From: Planctomycetales bacterium
GTDB taxonomy: Bacteria > Planctomycetota > Planctomycetia > Planctomycetales > Planctomycetaceae
Assembly (NCBI GenBank): GCA_026400835.1
Contig: JAPLOA010000056.1
Location: 124,001 to 188,000 of the forward strand
Direction of reading: 5' to 3'
Length of the DNA: 64,000 bases
Shown: piece by piece, positions 8,237 to 16,740 of the stretch
How the letters are laid out: the number at the start of each line of letters is the position of its first letter
Position numbering within the stretch: the first letter of the stretch is position 1
The notes under the pieces: generated by a model
Seen by the model: the letters and a program-made list of their open reading frames with translations, nothing else
Databases searched by the model: none
What the model was told of the DNA's origin: nothing
Made by a program: the position numbers and the translations under genes

Positions 8237-9706
8237 ATGCTTGAATTGCGAAACATCAGTAAATCATTTCCCGGCGTGCAGGCGCTGAGGGATGTTTCAT
8301 TGACACTGGAACGCGGTGAGATTCGGGCGTTAATGGGCGAGAACGGAGCTGGGAAGAGCACGCTCATTCGCTTGCTGGCGGGCGCTCATCAGCCGGACTC
8401 CGGCACAATCTGCATTGATGGCCAGGAAGTTCTTCTGCAGCGTCCGCTTGATGCTATCAAGGCCGGCATTGGGGTGATCCACCAGGAACTGACTCTGCTG
8501 CCAGCCCTGAATGCCGTTGATAATATGTTTTTGGGACGTGATCATGGTCACTTCTGGATTCCTCGTCGTCAGGAACAGGAACGGGCCGCCGCCGTCTTTG
8601 CACGTATGGGTGTTGAGATTCCTCTGAATGTCCCCGTCGGCCAGCTTTCTGTCGCCCAGCAGCAGTTGATCGAAATTGCCCGCGTGCTGGCTCATGACGT
8701 CCGCATCCTGATCATGGACGAACCATCGGCCGCCCTGACGCCTCAGGAGGTTGCTCGACTGTTTGCTTTGCTGCGAGATCTCAAGTCTCAGGGCATCGGC
8801 ATCATCTACATCAGTCATCGGCTGGAGGAAATTTTTCAGATGGCTGACACGGTGACCGTCCTGCGTGACGGCCGCCATGTGACCCATTGTCGTGTGGCGG
8901 AGCTAACTCGCAGTCGCCTGATTGAACTGATGGTTGGACGCGTTCTCGTGCGGGAGTTCCAACGCTCGCAGGCGGTGACGGGATCGACGGTTCTGGAAGT
9001 GTCCGGGCTTAGTCGAGATAACGTGGTCCAGAACATTTCCTTTCAGATTCGCAGCGGCGAAGTTGTCGGCATGACCGGGCTTGTTGGCGCTGGTCGCACA
9101 GAAACAGCTCGCCTGATCTTTGGTGCTGATCGGAGAACATCCGGAACCATTCGTATCGATGGGCAGACAGTCGGTGTGCAATCCCCTTGCGATGCGATCA
9201 ATGCCGGGATCTGCCTGCTGACAGAAGATCGAAAATCTCAGGGCTTGATCCCCGCTCGCAGCGTCCGCGAAAACTTTTCTCTTGCCAGTCTGATGCGACT
9301 CCAAACCGGCGGTCTCGTTCGACAGCACGAAGAGTCATCTGCGTTTGCTTCTTACGTCGAACGACTCAACATCCGCATTTCCAGTCAGGAGCAACTCATT
9401 AGTCACTTGTCAGGTGGCAACCAGCAGAAGGTCCTGCTGGCACGCTGGCTCTTTCGCAACACAAAGGTATTTCTGCTTGATGAACCGACTCGCGGCGTCG
9501 ACATCGGCGCCAAACAGGAAATTTATCAACTGATCGCCGACCTGGCTCAGCAGGGAAAAGCTGTGCTGCTGATCAGTTCGGAGTTGCCTGAGATTTTGAG
9601 TCTCTCTGATCGAATTCTTGTTATGCGCCACGGACGCATCTCGGGTGAACTTCAGAATAGTCCGAATGTTACTCAGGAAGAGATCATGGAACTTGCGACA
9701 GCGTGA
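8237..9706 (+). CDS. Sugar ABC transporter ATP-binding protein (RbsA/MglA type, two ATPase domains)
   Basis: This 489-residue protein has two tandem ABC ATPase domains, as in RbsA, MglA and XylG, which power uptake of ribose, galactose, xylose and similar sugars. Domain 1 has Walker A GENGAGKST and Walker B ILIMDEPSAALT, with a degenerate signature QLSVAQQQ. Domain 2 has the degenerate Walker A region GLVGAGRTE, the intact signature LSGGNQQK and Walker B VFLLDEPTRGVDIG. These asymmetries are typical of the family. The frame is open upstream from 8081, but the ATG at 8237 starts at the usual MLELRNISKSFPGV. It lies 133 bp after murQ. No permease or binding-protein gene is near, so the substrate is unknown. 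Confidence 0.9.
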   Translation: MLELRNISKSFPGVQALRDVSLTLERGEIRALMGENGAGKSTLIRLLAGAHQPDSGTICIDGQEVLLQRPLDAIKAGIGVIHQELTLLPALNAVDNMFLGRDHGHFWIPRRQEQERAAAVFARMGVEIPLNVPVGQLSVAQQQLIEIARVLAHDVRILIMDEPSAALTPQEVARLFALLRDLKSQGIGIIYISHRLEEIFQMADTVTVLRDGRHVTHCRVAELTRSRLIELMVGRVLVREFQRSQAVTGSTVLEVSGLSRDNVVQNISFQIRSGEVVGMTGLVGAGRTETARLIFGADRRTSGTIRIDGQTVGVQSPCDAINAGICLLTEDRKSQGLIPARSVRENFSLASLMRLQTGGLVRQHEESSAFASYVERLNIRISSQEQLISHLSGGNQQKVLLARWLFRNTKVFLLDEPTRGVDIGAKQEIYQLIADLAQQGKAVLLISSELPEILSLSDRILVMRHGRISGELQNSPNVTQEEIMELATA

Positions 9707-9719
9707 TGCCGTGACTCCA

Positions 9720-9874
9720 GGCGAGCGGTGTGGCGTGAGCCCACCGAGTGCATTTGCTGTACAACTCCGCGAACAACGGAGCAAAGTCATGCTCTCAGGT
9801 CCATCTGCGATTCAGTTCCAAAATCTTCCTCGGTGCGCTCACTCCCTCGGTGGGCTCACGCCGCACCGCTCGCC
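9720..9874. repeat. 155-bp inverted-repeat element related to the 18127-18662 array
   Basis: The left arm (from 9720) begins GGCGAGCGGTGTGGCGTGAG and continues to CCCACCGAG. The right arm (9846-9874) is its near-perfect reverse complement, ending CCGCACCGCTCGCC. The centre (about 95 bp) has no coding signal. The arm sequence is the same module that starts each unit of the array at 18127. Just downstream (9885-9920) the phrase ATCCGTGTTCATCTGCGTTC appears, which resembles the ATCTGTG-rich sequence at 60960-61030. Confidence 0.85.
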
Positions 9875-9968
9875 GTCTTTGCGATCTATCCGTGTTCATC
9901 TGCGTTCATCCGTGGATAAAAATCTTTCTCGTGAATTGCCAGGACTACATGCAAGTTCCCATGGGCAG

Positions 9969-10535
9969 TCAGCGAACAAGAGTCCCGGCTAACAGCAGGA
10001 GTCCACCAACAAAAAGAATAACCAGCAGCACACTCCAGCCTGCAATCGAGGTGGATGTTGTGACCTCCGGAGTACATCGAACAACCTCGGCATACTCTTT
10101 GCTGAAGACGAAGTTGGCTGCGGGCCGCAGGATGTACCAGAGCGAGACGCCGCCCAGAATCGTGCCGACAGGGACAAACAGGATCCAGAGCCCACAGGCA
10201 ATGGCAGCGGGAACTCGAGACGTCAGCTTCAGCCGTCGAAGCTGGATTCCCGTGTAGATCTGCCAGATTCCCGCCAGAATCACACTCAGAAAAAACAGGC
10301 CTCGAGGCGAACTCCAAAAATCGCCATTGGAACCGGTGAACACGTCGGCCGTCGCCAATGCGAACCCGCAGGAGATCAGTAAGCCACCCAGGATCATCAA
10401 CCCACTGATGCTCTTGATATTGGATTCACAGTGAATAAACTGTCTGCGGACCACCTCAGCATCAGAGGCAGCCAAAGAACCAGGGAAAGCCTGTTCTTCC
10501 GGAGCGGCATACGGATTAAACGCAGTCGGTTCCAT
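9969..10535 (-). CDS. Hypothetical membrane protein with NPYAAP N-terminus
   Basis: Function unknown. The product is 188 residues and begins MEPTAFNPYAAPEEQ, an N-terminal pattern seen in many small planctomycete membrane proteins. Four hydrophobic segments are visible, near 44-62 (ISGLMILGGLLISCGFALA), 75-95, 105-130 and 162-185, with short polar loops. The ATG at 10535 is chosen over one at 10583: it lies seven bases after the stop of the upstream TPR gene and gives the typical N-terminus. Tight spacing suggests co-transcription with that gene. Confidence 0.7.
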   Translation of the reverse strand: MEPTAFNPYAAPEEQAFPGSLAASDAEVVRRQFIHCESNIKSISGLMILGGLLISCGFALATADVFTGSNGDFWSSPRGLFFLSVILAGIWQIYTGIQLRRLKLTSRVPAAIACGLWILFVPVGTILGGVSLWYILRPAANFVFSKEYAEVVRCTPEVTTSTSIAGWSVLLVILFVGGLLLLAGTLVR

Positions 10536-10542
10536 CAGCTTG

Positions 10543-13041
10543 CTACTCGGCCTCTCCCGGCGATGGACTCGCTGTTGAAACATTGAGATCCAGATTCAGC
10601 AGCCGAACCGATTCTTTCAACAGGAAGTCCAGATCCATAAACGGTTCAAAGCTAATGTCCTGCCATCGTACAAATCCACTGCGATCAATGACAAATGTTC
10701 CGTGCAGAGCCGCCTTTTCGAAGTCATCGTAACAGCGATACTGGCGGAACATGTTCATCTCCGGGTCAGCGAGCAATGGAAATGGAAAGCTCGCCTCCAG
10801 ATCCGCATAAGCTCGCTTCAGGTTCTCCTGCTTGTCTGTGCTGATGGCGACCACATCAAAGCCGGCGTTGCGAAAGCCTTCAAACTTCTTTGTCATCTCT
10901 TTTAACTGCTCGGCACAATGCAGGCAGCCGTAGCCCAGATAGAAAATGACGATCACAGGCTTGCCATTGTACTCAGATAACGCTCGCGTCTTCCCGTCCA
11001 TATCAGCCAGCGAAAACGGGATCGCAGGTGACGGAGTCCAGCGGAACGGGCCAAGTGAGTTCAGATGCGGCCGAGCCCCCAGGTCGCTCGGAATCTCACG
11101 AACAACTCGCCAGTCGCCCCCGAAACCGAACTCCGCAGCGATCGCAGCCAGTCGAATCATCGGGGGAACATCCAGATCGACCGTTGAGGAAATCTTCCGC
11201 AGCTTCTCGAAGGCGGCTTTGGATTCGTCCTTTTTACCCGCTGCAAACAGCACTTCCGTCTGAGTAGCCAACGCCAGCACTTCGTCCGGATTGCTCTTCA
11301 CGACCTCTTCCGCTTTTTTAATCGCGTCGTCGTTCTTCCCGGCCTTGAGCATCAGCAAAGGAATTTCTTCTGCACCGACATCACATTTGGTCAGAAGGTC
11401 CAGAGCTTTGGCGAAGTCACCAGCCTGAGCAGCCGTGCGACCGTCAATCTCCTGCAGAGCTTTCTCAATCCGACGCAGGTCATTGGCGAACTTCCCTTCG
11501 GCGTCCTTACGAGCTTTTTCGATGGCCTTATCATCAGACTTCGCTTCGCGTGCTTTCTTTTCGGCTTCCGCTGCAGCTTCCTGTTGTTTCTGTTTTTCGG
11601 CGTCCTGCATCTTCTGGATACGATCACGCACTGTCGCGGCTTCCGCCGTCTTCCCCAACGCCGCGAACGCTGATCCAATCGCGCGGTCGCGACGGAGATC
11701 TTCTTCCTTGTCGCCGGTGTCTTCCATCCATACTGTGCCGTTCAAGGCTGCAATCTGGGAATACAGTTCAAAGGCCTGCAGAACTTCCAGCAGTCGCTCA
11801 CGACCGTATTTGAAACTGCCCGACTTTCCTATGTGGTTATACTTCGGATGCCGCGGCAGGCTCAGCATGTTGCGAGCCAGCGATTCTGCCTCATGAGCCC
11901 GCCCAATGGAGATCATATTGCGAATACACCACTCATTGTTGTGCGCAAAATTGTGAATCTGATCCGGGAGCACTCGATCCTTCATCATGTGCGCATGGTC
12001 AACTCGAGCCGACGCTTCCTGCTGATAGACGGCGTCGTGGTATCGGTGCAGCCGCGAATAAATATGCCCTGGCATATGCCACATATGAGCAATCGCCGGA
12101 GCCGCCATTCCTCCCAGCGCAGAGGACTGCAATGCCATCTCCGGCTTCTTGCCATCCCACAGATGAATGCGATAGTGGTGGATCGGATGCAGGGGTTCTT
12201 TATCGAGCACATCCTGAATCATTGCATCGACGGAGAGATTCGACGGCATATCCAGACCGTCACGCTTGCCCGACCAGCAGAACTCACAGAGAAACGCTTT
12301 CGTCTCGAGGTCTTCCGGGAACTCCAGCAAAACATCTTCCAGATCTGACACATAACGATTGGACCGCGTCTTTTTCTCTTCATCCTTTTCATGTTTCGCA
12401 TTGATGAAGCGTTCAAAAGCTTCGATCAGAAGCTTCTCCCGGCGCGACATCTTTTCTTTACGTTTCACGGCCTCGGCGATAAATCCCTGAGCACGTTTCT
12501 CGTTGCCTCGATTGGACATCGCCATGCCCCAGTAGGCGGTTCCGCATTCTGGGTCGAGCATGGCGGCCTGACGAAACGATCGTTCCGATTCGAAGTACCA
12601 GAACCCGTGCAACTGAGCAACGCCCTGCTCAACAAACTTCCGAGCTTCCTCGTTGGCTGTCGTCACCGGAAATCGGACTAAGCCCACGCCGTTCATCAGA
12701 TAAGCGGCCTGGCGAGGACCTTCATTAAAAACTTCGCCATGAGCCGAGTGCCCTTCCTTCAGTACGGGCTCCTCTTTGGCCTTCTCCGCTTCGCCCGCTG
12801 CTGGCATCGAGGCCGCCGCAGGTGCGGTACCGGCCGACGCGTCAGCGGCTGGAGTGGTTGCAGCGGGGGAGGCGGCCGGAGCAGGGGCCGCCGTCGCAGG
12901 AACCGTTGTCGCAGGAGCAGCCGCCTCAGCTGGCTTCGCCTCCTGTGAAATTACTTCACCTGCCAATCCAAGCACCGCCAAAAACGCGAACGCAGACAGG
13001 GTCGAGGTGACATCCGGAATGTACCGTCGTCTGGATGACAT
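10543..13041 (-). CDS. Secreted TPR protein with C-terminal thioredoxin-like (AhpC/TSA-type) domain
   Basis: This 832-residue product has a signal peptide (hydrophobic stretch LSAFAFLAVLGLAGEVISQ) and an Ala/Pro-rich spacer. A long region of TPR-like helices follows (about 85-650), interrupted by a Lys/Glu/Ala-rich coiled coil near 490-540. The last 150 residues form a peroxiredoxin/redoxin domain: VIVIFYLGYGCLHCAEQLK, with CxxC, then FDVVAISTDKQENLKRAY and GTFVIDRSGFVRWQD. The CLHC motif suggests a thiol-disulfide or peroxide-reducing activity outside the cytoplasm; the substrate is unknown. The ATG at 13041 is chosen because it places the signal peptide at the N-terminus. The following small membrane protein gene lies seven bases downstream. 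Confidence 0.85.
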   Translation of the reverse strand: MSSRRRYIPDVTSTLSAFAFLAVLGLAGEVISQEAKPAEAAAPATTVPATAAPAPAASPAATTPAADASAGTAPAAASMPAAGEAEKAKEEPVLKEGHSAHGEVFNEGPRQAAYLMNGVGLVRFPVTTANEEARKFVEQGVAQLHGFWYFESERSFRQAAMLDPECGTAYWGMAMSNRGNEKRAQGFIAEAVKRKEKMSRREKLLIEAFERFINAKHEKDEEKKTRSNRYVSDLEDVLLEFPEDLETKAFLCEFCWSGKRDGLDMPSNLSVDAMIQDVLDKEPLHPIHHYRIHLWDGKKPEMALQSSALGGMAAPAIAHMWHMPGHIYSRLHRYHDAVYQQEASARVDHAHMMKDRVLPDQIHNFAHNNEWCIRNMISIGRAHEAESLARNMLSLPRHPKYNHIGKSGSFKYGRERLLEVLQAFELYSQIAALNGTVWMEDTGDKEEDLRRDRAIGSAFAALGKTAEAATVRDRIQKMQDAEKQKQQEAAAEAEKKAREAKSDDKAIEKARKDAEGKFANDLRRIEKALQEIDGRTAAQAGDFAKALDLLTKCDVGAEEIPLLMLKAGKNDDAIKKAEEVVKSNPDEVLALATQTEVLFAAGKKDESKAAFEKLRKISSTVDLDVPPMIRLAAIAAEFGFGGDWRVVREIPSDLGARPHLNSLGPFRWTPSPAIPFSLADMDGKTRALSEYNGKPVIVIFYLGYGCLHCAEQLKEMTKKFEGFRNAGFDVVAISTDKQENLKRAYADLEASFPFPLLADPEMNMFRQYRCYDDFEKAALHGTFVIDRSGFVRWQDISFEPFMDLDFLLKESVRLLNLDLNVSTASPSPGEAE

Positions 13042-13209
13042 GCTGTCACTTTCAGAAAGCGAAGATCGATAACAGGAGGCAGGCAAATGGCAGGTACGCC
13101 ATTGTGGCCACACATTACCGAAGCCACAAGCGTGCAAGACGCAGAAAACATCCCGCATCACTCACTGCGAACCAATCGTGTCAGCAAATCGTGTCAGCAA
13201 TATGTAATC

Positions 13210-13228
13210 CCGGTCATCTCATGACCGG
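13210..13228 (-). terminator. Hairpin immediately after the photolyase stop codon
   Basis: CCGGTCAT-CTC-ATGACCGG forms a perfect 8-bp stem with a 3-base loop, next to the photolyase stop codon. It has no T-run, so it may act as an RNA 3'-end stabiliser rather than a classical Rho-independent terminator. A 13-bp direct duplication (AATCGTGTCAGCA, twice) lies just beyond it near 13168-13193. Confidence 0.4.
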
Positions 13229-14734
13229 TCATTGCATCCCGAACAGTCCACCAGTTTCTCGCTTGGGAGCATAGCGGTTCAGGTATTTGGTCAGGGTCAG
13301 TTTGCGAGCCGTATTCTCGGACGTCATGTAACGTATCTTGCCGAAGATGGGCCGTTCAGGGCCCCAGGCACGATCGTAACGGCCGAGAACCCAGAAAATC
13401 CCGGAGTAGGAATTCGGGTCCCGTCCATCCACGGCAAAGCGATTGTTTAACTCAAGCATCACCTCTAATGCTCGTTGCGGCGTACGCGACCATTTCAGGA
13501 TCTTCTTGCCCCACAGCATTCTCAGATAGTTATGCATCCGCCCTTCGGTCACCAGTTGATTCTGCGCCGCATTCCACAAGCGATCATGTGTTTTTCCGGC
13601 CTGCAGTTTTTCGAGAGAATAATCATACTGCCGCGGATCAGCCGCATGATCACGGAGCGTCCCCTGAGCCCAGTCCGGAAGTGACTCGTACTGGTCATAG
13701 TCAGGACGCTGCCAGCACATGTTGAAGCCCAGCTCGCGCCACGTGATAAGTTCATCCAAAAACGATTCAGCGTTCTCCGCCATGCCCCACCAACCGCTCC
13801 GGCCGCCGCGAGTTTGTCGAACATCGCCCAACCTATCGACAGACCAATTCTCACCCTCAGCGAGTCGCAGAAAGATCTCGTGCGCGGAGATGTGCCCGAA
13901 ATGCAGGTATGGCGACAAACCACTGGACGCATCTTCATCCGGCTGATTGCGTTCTTCGGCATAACGAGATAATCGGCGATCAAGAAACTGCTGCAGGCAT
14001 TGATCAGCTGAGACCGATCCACCCCTCATGACGGCTTCTCGCACAGATTGATCAACGGGCAAAAGATCCAGCGCGGCGGACTCGCACCGCAGCAATTCCG
14101 GGGAGGCGAGCGGATGCTGACTGAAAAGATGTGATGGGAACTTCGACAATCGAGGAATCGTGCGATCGGACAAAGGCTCGGCCGTTGGAAACTGCGTCAG
14201 ATGTGGAGTCAATGTCTTCTGGAGGTATCGTCGAAATGCGTAGGCCGTCGGGAAAACCTGATCGGCAGCCCGCATGGGGAGAAGGCCGTTTGAATCAACC
14301 GCCTCCATTCGTACCGAAATTCGTCTCGCCACCGCACGAATCATTTTTGGCAGAAAGAAACAGGGGAAATCATCGGTAACGACGACACACGCCTGCTTCG
14401 CGAGAGATTCGATGAGTCCGGAGCCTTGCCCAGGAATTGCCTCAACATACGCCGCGTAAGCATGCCCTTGTCGAGTTGCCTCCTTCTGATTGTCATGCAT
14501 TCCCTGAATGACAAAACTATGAAGTCGCCTACTCGCATACTGATAGTCACAGCGAAGTGCTTCCAGAATCAGCAAGGGGCGATTCAATTGCCTGGCCCAC
14601 TCGATCGCGCGGTCCAGACCAAAATTGAATGACAACCGCCGATTGGCGGTCATCCAGTAAAGTACGAACTCCCCGCTACTCTGCGGAGCATGGGAGTTCA
14701 GCGACAAGCAGCGAAGTTGTGGAACGCAATTCAT
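13229..14734 (-). CDS. Deoxyribodipyrimidine photolyase, class II type
   Basis: This 501-residue flavoenzyme repairs UV-induced cyclobutane pyrimidine dimers using light. The N-terminal alpha/beta domain (LYWMTANRRLSFNFGLDRAI, FVIQGMHDNQKEA) and the C-terminal FAD domain are complete. The last quarter shows class II hallmarks: FAVDGRDPNSYSGIFWVLGR with YDRAWGPERPIFGKIRYM, instead of the class I tail. WRELGFNMCW and LRMLWGKKILKWS also fit class II. The gene's first bases overlap the stop of the SRPBCC gene by 4 bp, so the two form an operon. Confidence 0.9.
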   Translation of the reverse strand: MNCVPQLRCLSLNSHAPQSSGEFVLYWMTANRRLSFNFGLDRAIEWARQLNRPLLILEALRCDYQYASRRLHSFVIQGMHDNQKEATRQGHAYAAYVEAIPGQGSGLIESLAKQACVVVTDDFPCFFLPKMIRAVARRISVRMEAVDSNGLLPMRAADQVFPTAYAFRRYLQKTLTPHLTQFPTAEPLSDRTIPRLSKFPSHLFSQHPLASPELLRCESAALDLLPVDQSVREAVMRGGSVSADQCLQQFLDRRLSRYAEERNQPDEDASSGLSPYLHFGHISAHEIFLRLAEGENWSVDRLGDVRQTRGGRSGWWGMAENAESFLDELITWRELGFNMCWQRPDYDQYESLPDWAQGTLRDHAADPRQYDYSLEKLQAGKTHDRLWNAAQNQLVTEGRMHNYLRMLWGKKILKWSRTPQRALEVMLELNNRFAVDGRDPNSYSGIFWVLGRYDRAWGPERPIFGKIRYMTSENTARKLTLTKYLNRYAPKRETGGLFGMQ

Positions 14735-15240
14735 ATTGCGACCTGATTTTTCTGTCGGGAAGCGGAGCGTGGTGGAAACATGGCCAACATTCTGTTCCGA
14801 CGAAACTCAAAGATGCGAATCAGGTCGTCCTTAACCAGTAGCCAATTTATCAGCCGACCGCCAGGAACCCGGTACCGTACTTCATCCCGCGCCAAAGTAC
14901 CCTCAGGTAGTTGCTCGAATGTGTGAAGATGTTCCCAAAGGAGGTAGGGACCTCTGAGCTGGCGATCCACGAAAGAGAACGACGGATTCCATTCAGAAAT
15001 CTCCGTCCGCCATCGAATCGGGATGCCTCGCACCCGTATTGAATAATCGATCAGACAGCCCTCTCGGATATCGATTGGAGCGGGTGTCTGGATCTTAAAA
15101 TTCAGCCAGGGAGGCGTGATCTGCTCAAGCTGGAAGGCATCGCTGAAGAATTCAAACAGGGCATCCGGCGGATGCTCCAGAACCACAGACGAACGAAGCA
15201 CAAAGAGCTTCTCCTGCGGATCCCAGTCGATTGTCACCAT
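14731..15240 (-). CDS. SRPBCC-family ligand-binding protein
   Basis: This 169-residue single-domain protein has the START/Bet v 1-like fold pattern. It begins with a strand LFVLRSSVVLEHPPDALFEF and a helix FSDAFQLEQITPPWLNFKI. A strand run follows (IDYSIRVRGIPIRWRTEISE, FVDRQLRGPYLLWEHLHTFE), then a long C-terminal helix with DDLIRIFEFRRNRMLAMF. Such proteins bind hydrophobic ligands; the ligand here is unknown. The ATG at 15240 is preferred over one at 15438 because it has AAGGG upstream and starts at the fold. The stop overlaps the photolyase ATG (ATGA), which implies coupled translation and a possible role in UV or light response. Confidence 0.8.
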   Translation of the reverse strand: MVTIDWDPQEKLFVLRSSVVLEHPPDALFEFFSDAFQLEQITPPWLNFKIQTPAPIDIREGCLIDYSIRVRGIPIRWRTEISEWNPSFSFVDRQLRGPYLLWEHLHTFEQLPEGTLARDEVRYRVPGGRLINWLLVKDDLIRIFEFRRNRMLAMFPPRSASRQKNQVAI

Positions 15241-15497
15241 CTCAGCGCCCTTCACACAAAGTGAACGTTTTGACTCTGTCCGAATGTCCGCATCAAACGC
15301 CGGATTGTTAACGGAACTTCGAAACTGAGAACAAAAAAAACTGTGATCCGGTCCTGCCCCAAAGCCGTTCAGCATCAGCGAATCTCGATTTTTCCCGCAT
15401 TTCTCAGGCCTAGGCGCGGGGACAAGAAAAACAAACAAATCTGGTTATCAGACGTAGTGGAAGACGGTCTAATCGTATTGAACGTTTTTTGACGATT

Positions 15498-15517
15498 GAA
15501 CGATTTAAAGATCGTTC
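15498..15517. promoter_or_regulatory. Palindrome upstream of the sigma factor gene
   Basis: GAACGAT-TTAAAG-ATCGTTC is a perfect inverted repeat with 7-bp arms, 44 bases before the sigma-factor ATG, and a further GAACG half-site lies about 20 bp upstream. Its place in the 321-bp divergent gap between the SRPBCC and sigma genes fits an operator, though no regulator is identified. The rest of the gap shows no gene. Confidence 0.4.
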
Positions 15518-15561
15518 CCCAAGTAAGACAGTTTACAGTCTTCAATCGCTGGGAGAGCATC

Positions 15562-16605
15562 ATGGGGGTCACAAAGTTAGCGTGCAAGAAGAGCCTGAAG
15601 AAGACGGTGCGTGCACCGTTTTCATCGGGCGAATCGGTCGATCGGGAGTTGGAACTTCGGCGGCAGCGGGCGCGGACGATGCTGTCGCAGGAGAACCGCT
15701 TCATTTACTCGCCGGAGTTTGAGGGAATGGAGAGAAGCACGGCCCCGTTAAAGGCGGCCGATCGACTTCTCGAAGAATTATCGTGTGGCGATCCTGACAA
15801 AAAGCCGCGATTAAAGTCTGATGCTGCGGATGACGAGACCGTTGTGTTTCTAAACTGGTCGTCGTCTGATCCGCTCTTGAGTTTCGAGCAGGAGCAGGTG
15901 CTGTTTCTGGCCCTGAATCTGGCTCGCTACAGAATCAATCGGCTCCGATCGCGGCTGTCTGCAGAGACTCCGGATGTCAGGATTATGAACCAGATTGAGC
16001 AAAAACTCGAACTGGTCGAAAAGATCCGTTCGCAGCTGGTCCGCTCAAACCTCAGACTCGTCGCGAATCTTGCTCGAAAGTTCTCGAGCAGTTTTGGCGA
16101 AGTTGATGAGTTCAGCAGTGACGGCAGCATGATTCTTTTAGGGGCAATTGACCGATTCGACTATTCTCGAAAGCTGCGTTTCAGCACTTACGCGACTCAT
16201 TCGATCCAGCGTCACTTCTTTCGGTCGTGGAAGGTACGCCAGCGGCGGAAAGAAAGATTCCCAAGCGCCGTTTCCGAACTGCTCAGCGAAGTGCCAGAGC
16301 GGGATTCTCAGGTGAGAGTCTGTGATGATCCTGAGTCTGTTGTAAGACAACTCATGCTGCAGGCAAAGGATGTTCTGGACGAACGCGAGTACCAGATCGT
16401 TGGACACCGGTTCGGAATTGGTGGCTTGAATCCCGACGGGCAGACATTAAGAGAGATTGCTGCAGACCTGGGGATTTCAAAAGAACGTGTCCGGCAACTT
16501 CAAATGAAAGCACTCGACAAACTGCGAGAGTTGATCGATCCTGATTTGATGCCGGTCGATGAGATTGAATCCCACGCCGAAGGGTACAACTTCGACGAGG
16601 ATTGA
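15562..16605 (+). CDS. Sigma-70 family RNA polymerase sigma factor (group 2/3 type)
   Basis: The 347-residue product is a non-ECF sigma factor with regions 2 to 4. Region 2 reads VRSNLRLVANLARKFSSSFG then FDYSRKLRFSTYATHSIQRH, the core-binding and -10 recognition helices. Region 4 has VLDEREYQIVGHRFGIGG and LREIAADLGISKERVRQLQM, the -35 helix-turn-helix. The planctomycete-type N-terminal segment LSQENRFIYSPEFEG is present. The usual DLIQEGN segment is replaced by VDEFSSDGS. Region 1.1 is absent, so it is not the housekeeping factor. The ATG at 15562 has GGGAG eight bases upstream and is favoured over an in-frame ATG at 15496. Confidence 0.92.
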   Translation: MGVTKLACKKSLKKTVRAPFSSGESVDRELELRRQRARTMLSQENRFIYSPEFEGMERSTAPLKAADRLLEELSCGDPDKKPRLKSDAADDETVVFLNWSSSDPLLSFEQEQVLFLALNLARYRINRLRSRLSAETPDVRIMNQIEQKLELVEKIRSQLVRSNLRLVANLARKFSSSFGEVDEFSSDGSMILLGAIDRFDYSRKLRFSTYATHSIQRHFFRSWKVRQRRKERFPSAVSELLSEVPERDSQVRVCDDPESVVRQLMLQAKDVLDEREYQIVGHRFGIGGLNPDGQTLREIAADLGISKERVRQLQMKALDKLRELIDPDLMPVDEIESHAEGYNFDED

Positions 16606-16740
16606 CTTGCGTTCTGCCGGAGACATTCTGCTGCTAACCCTTGGCCGACAGGTAACAAACACGGATTGTCACTTTTCGTCAGCGGGTTTACGGACGTATC
16701 AATCGACAACTGCGCTATCGTTGGCAGTGAGCAAGGCGGC

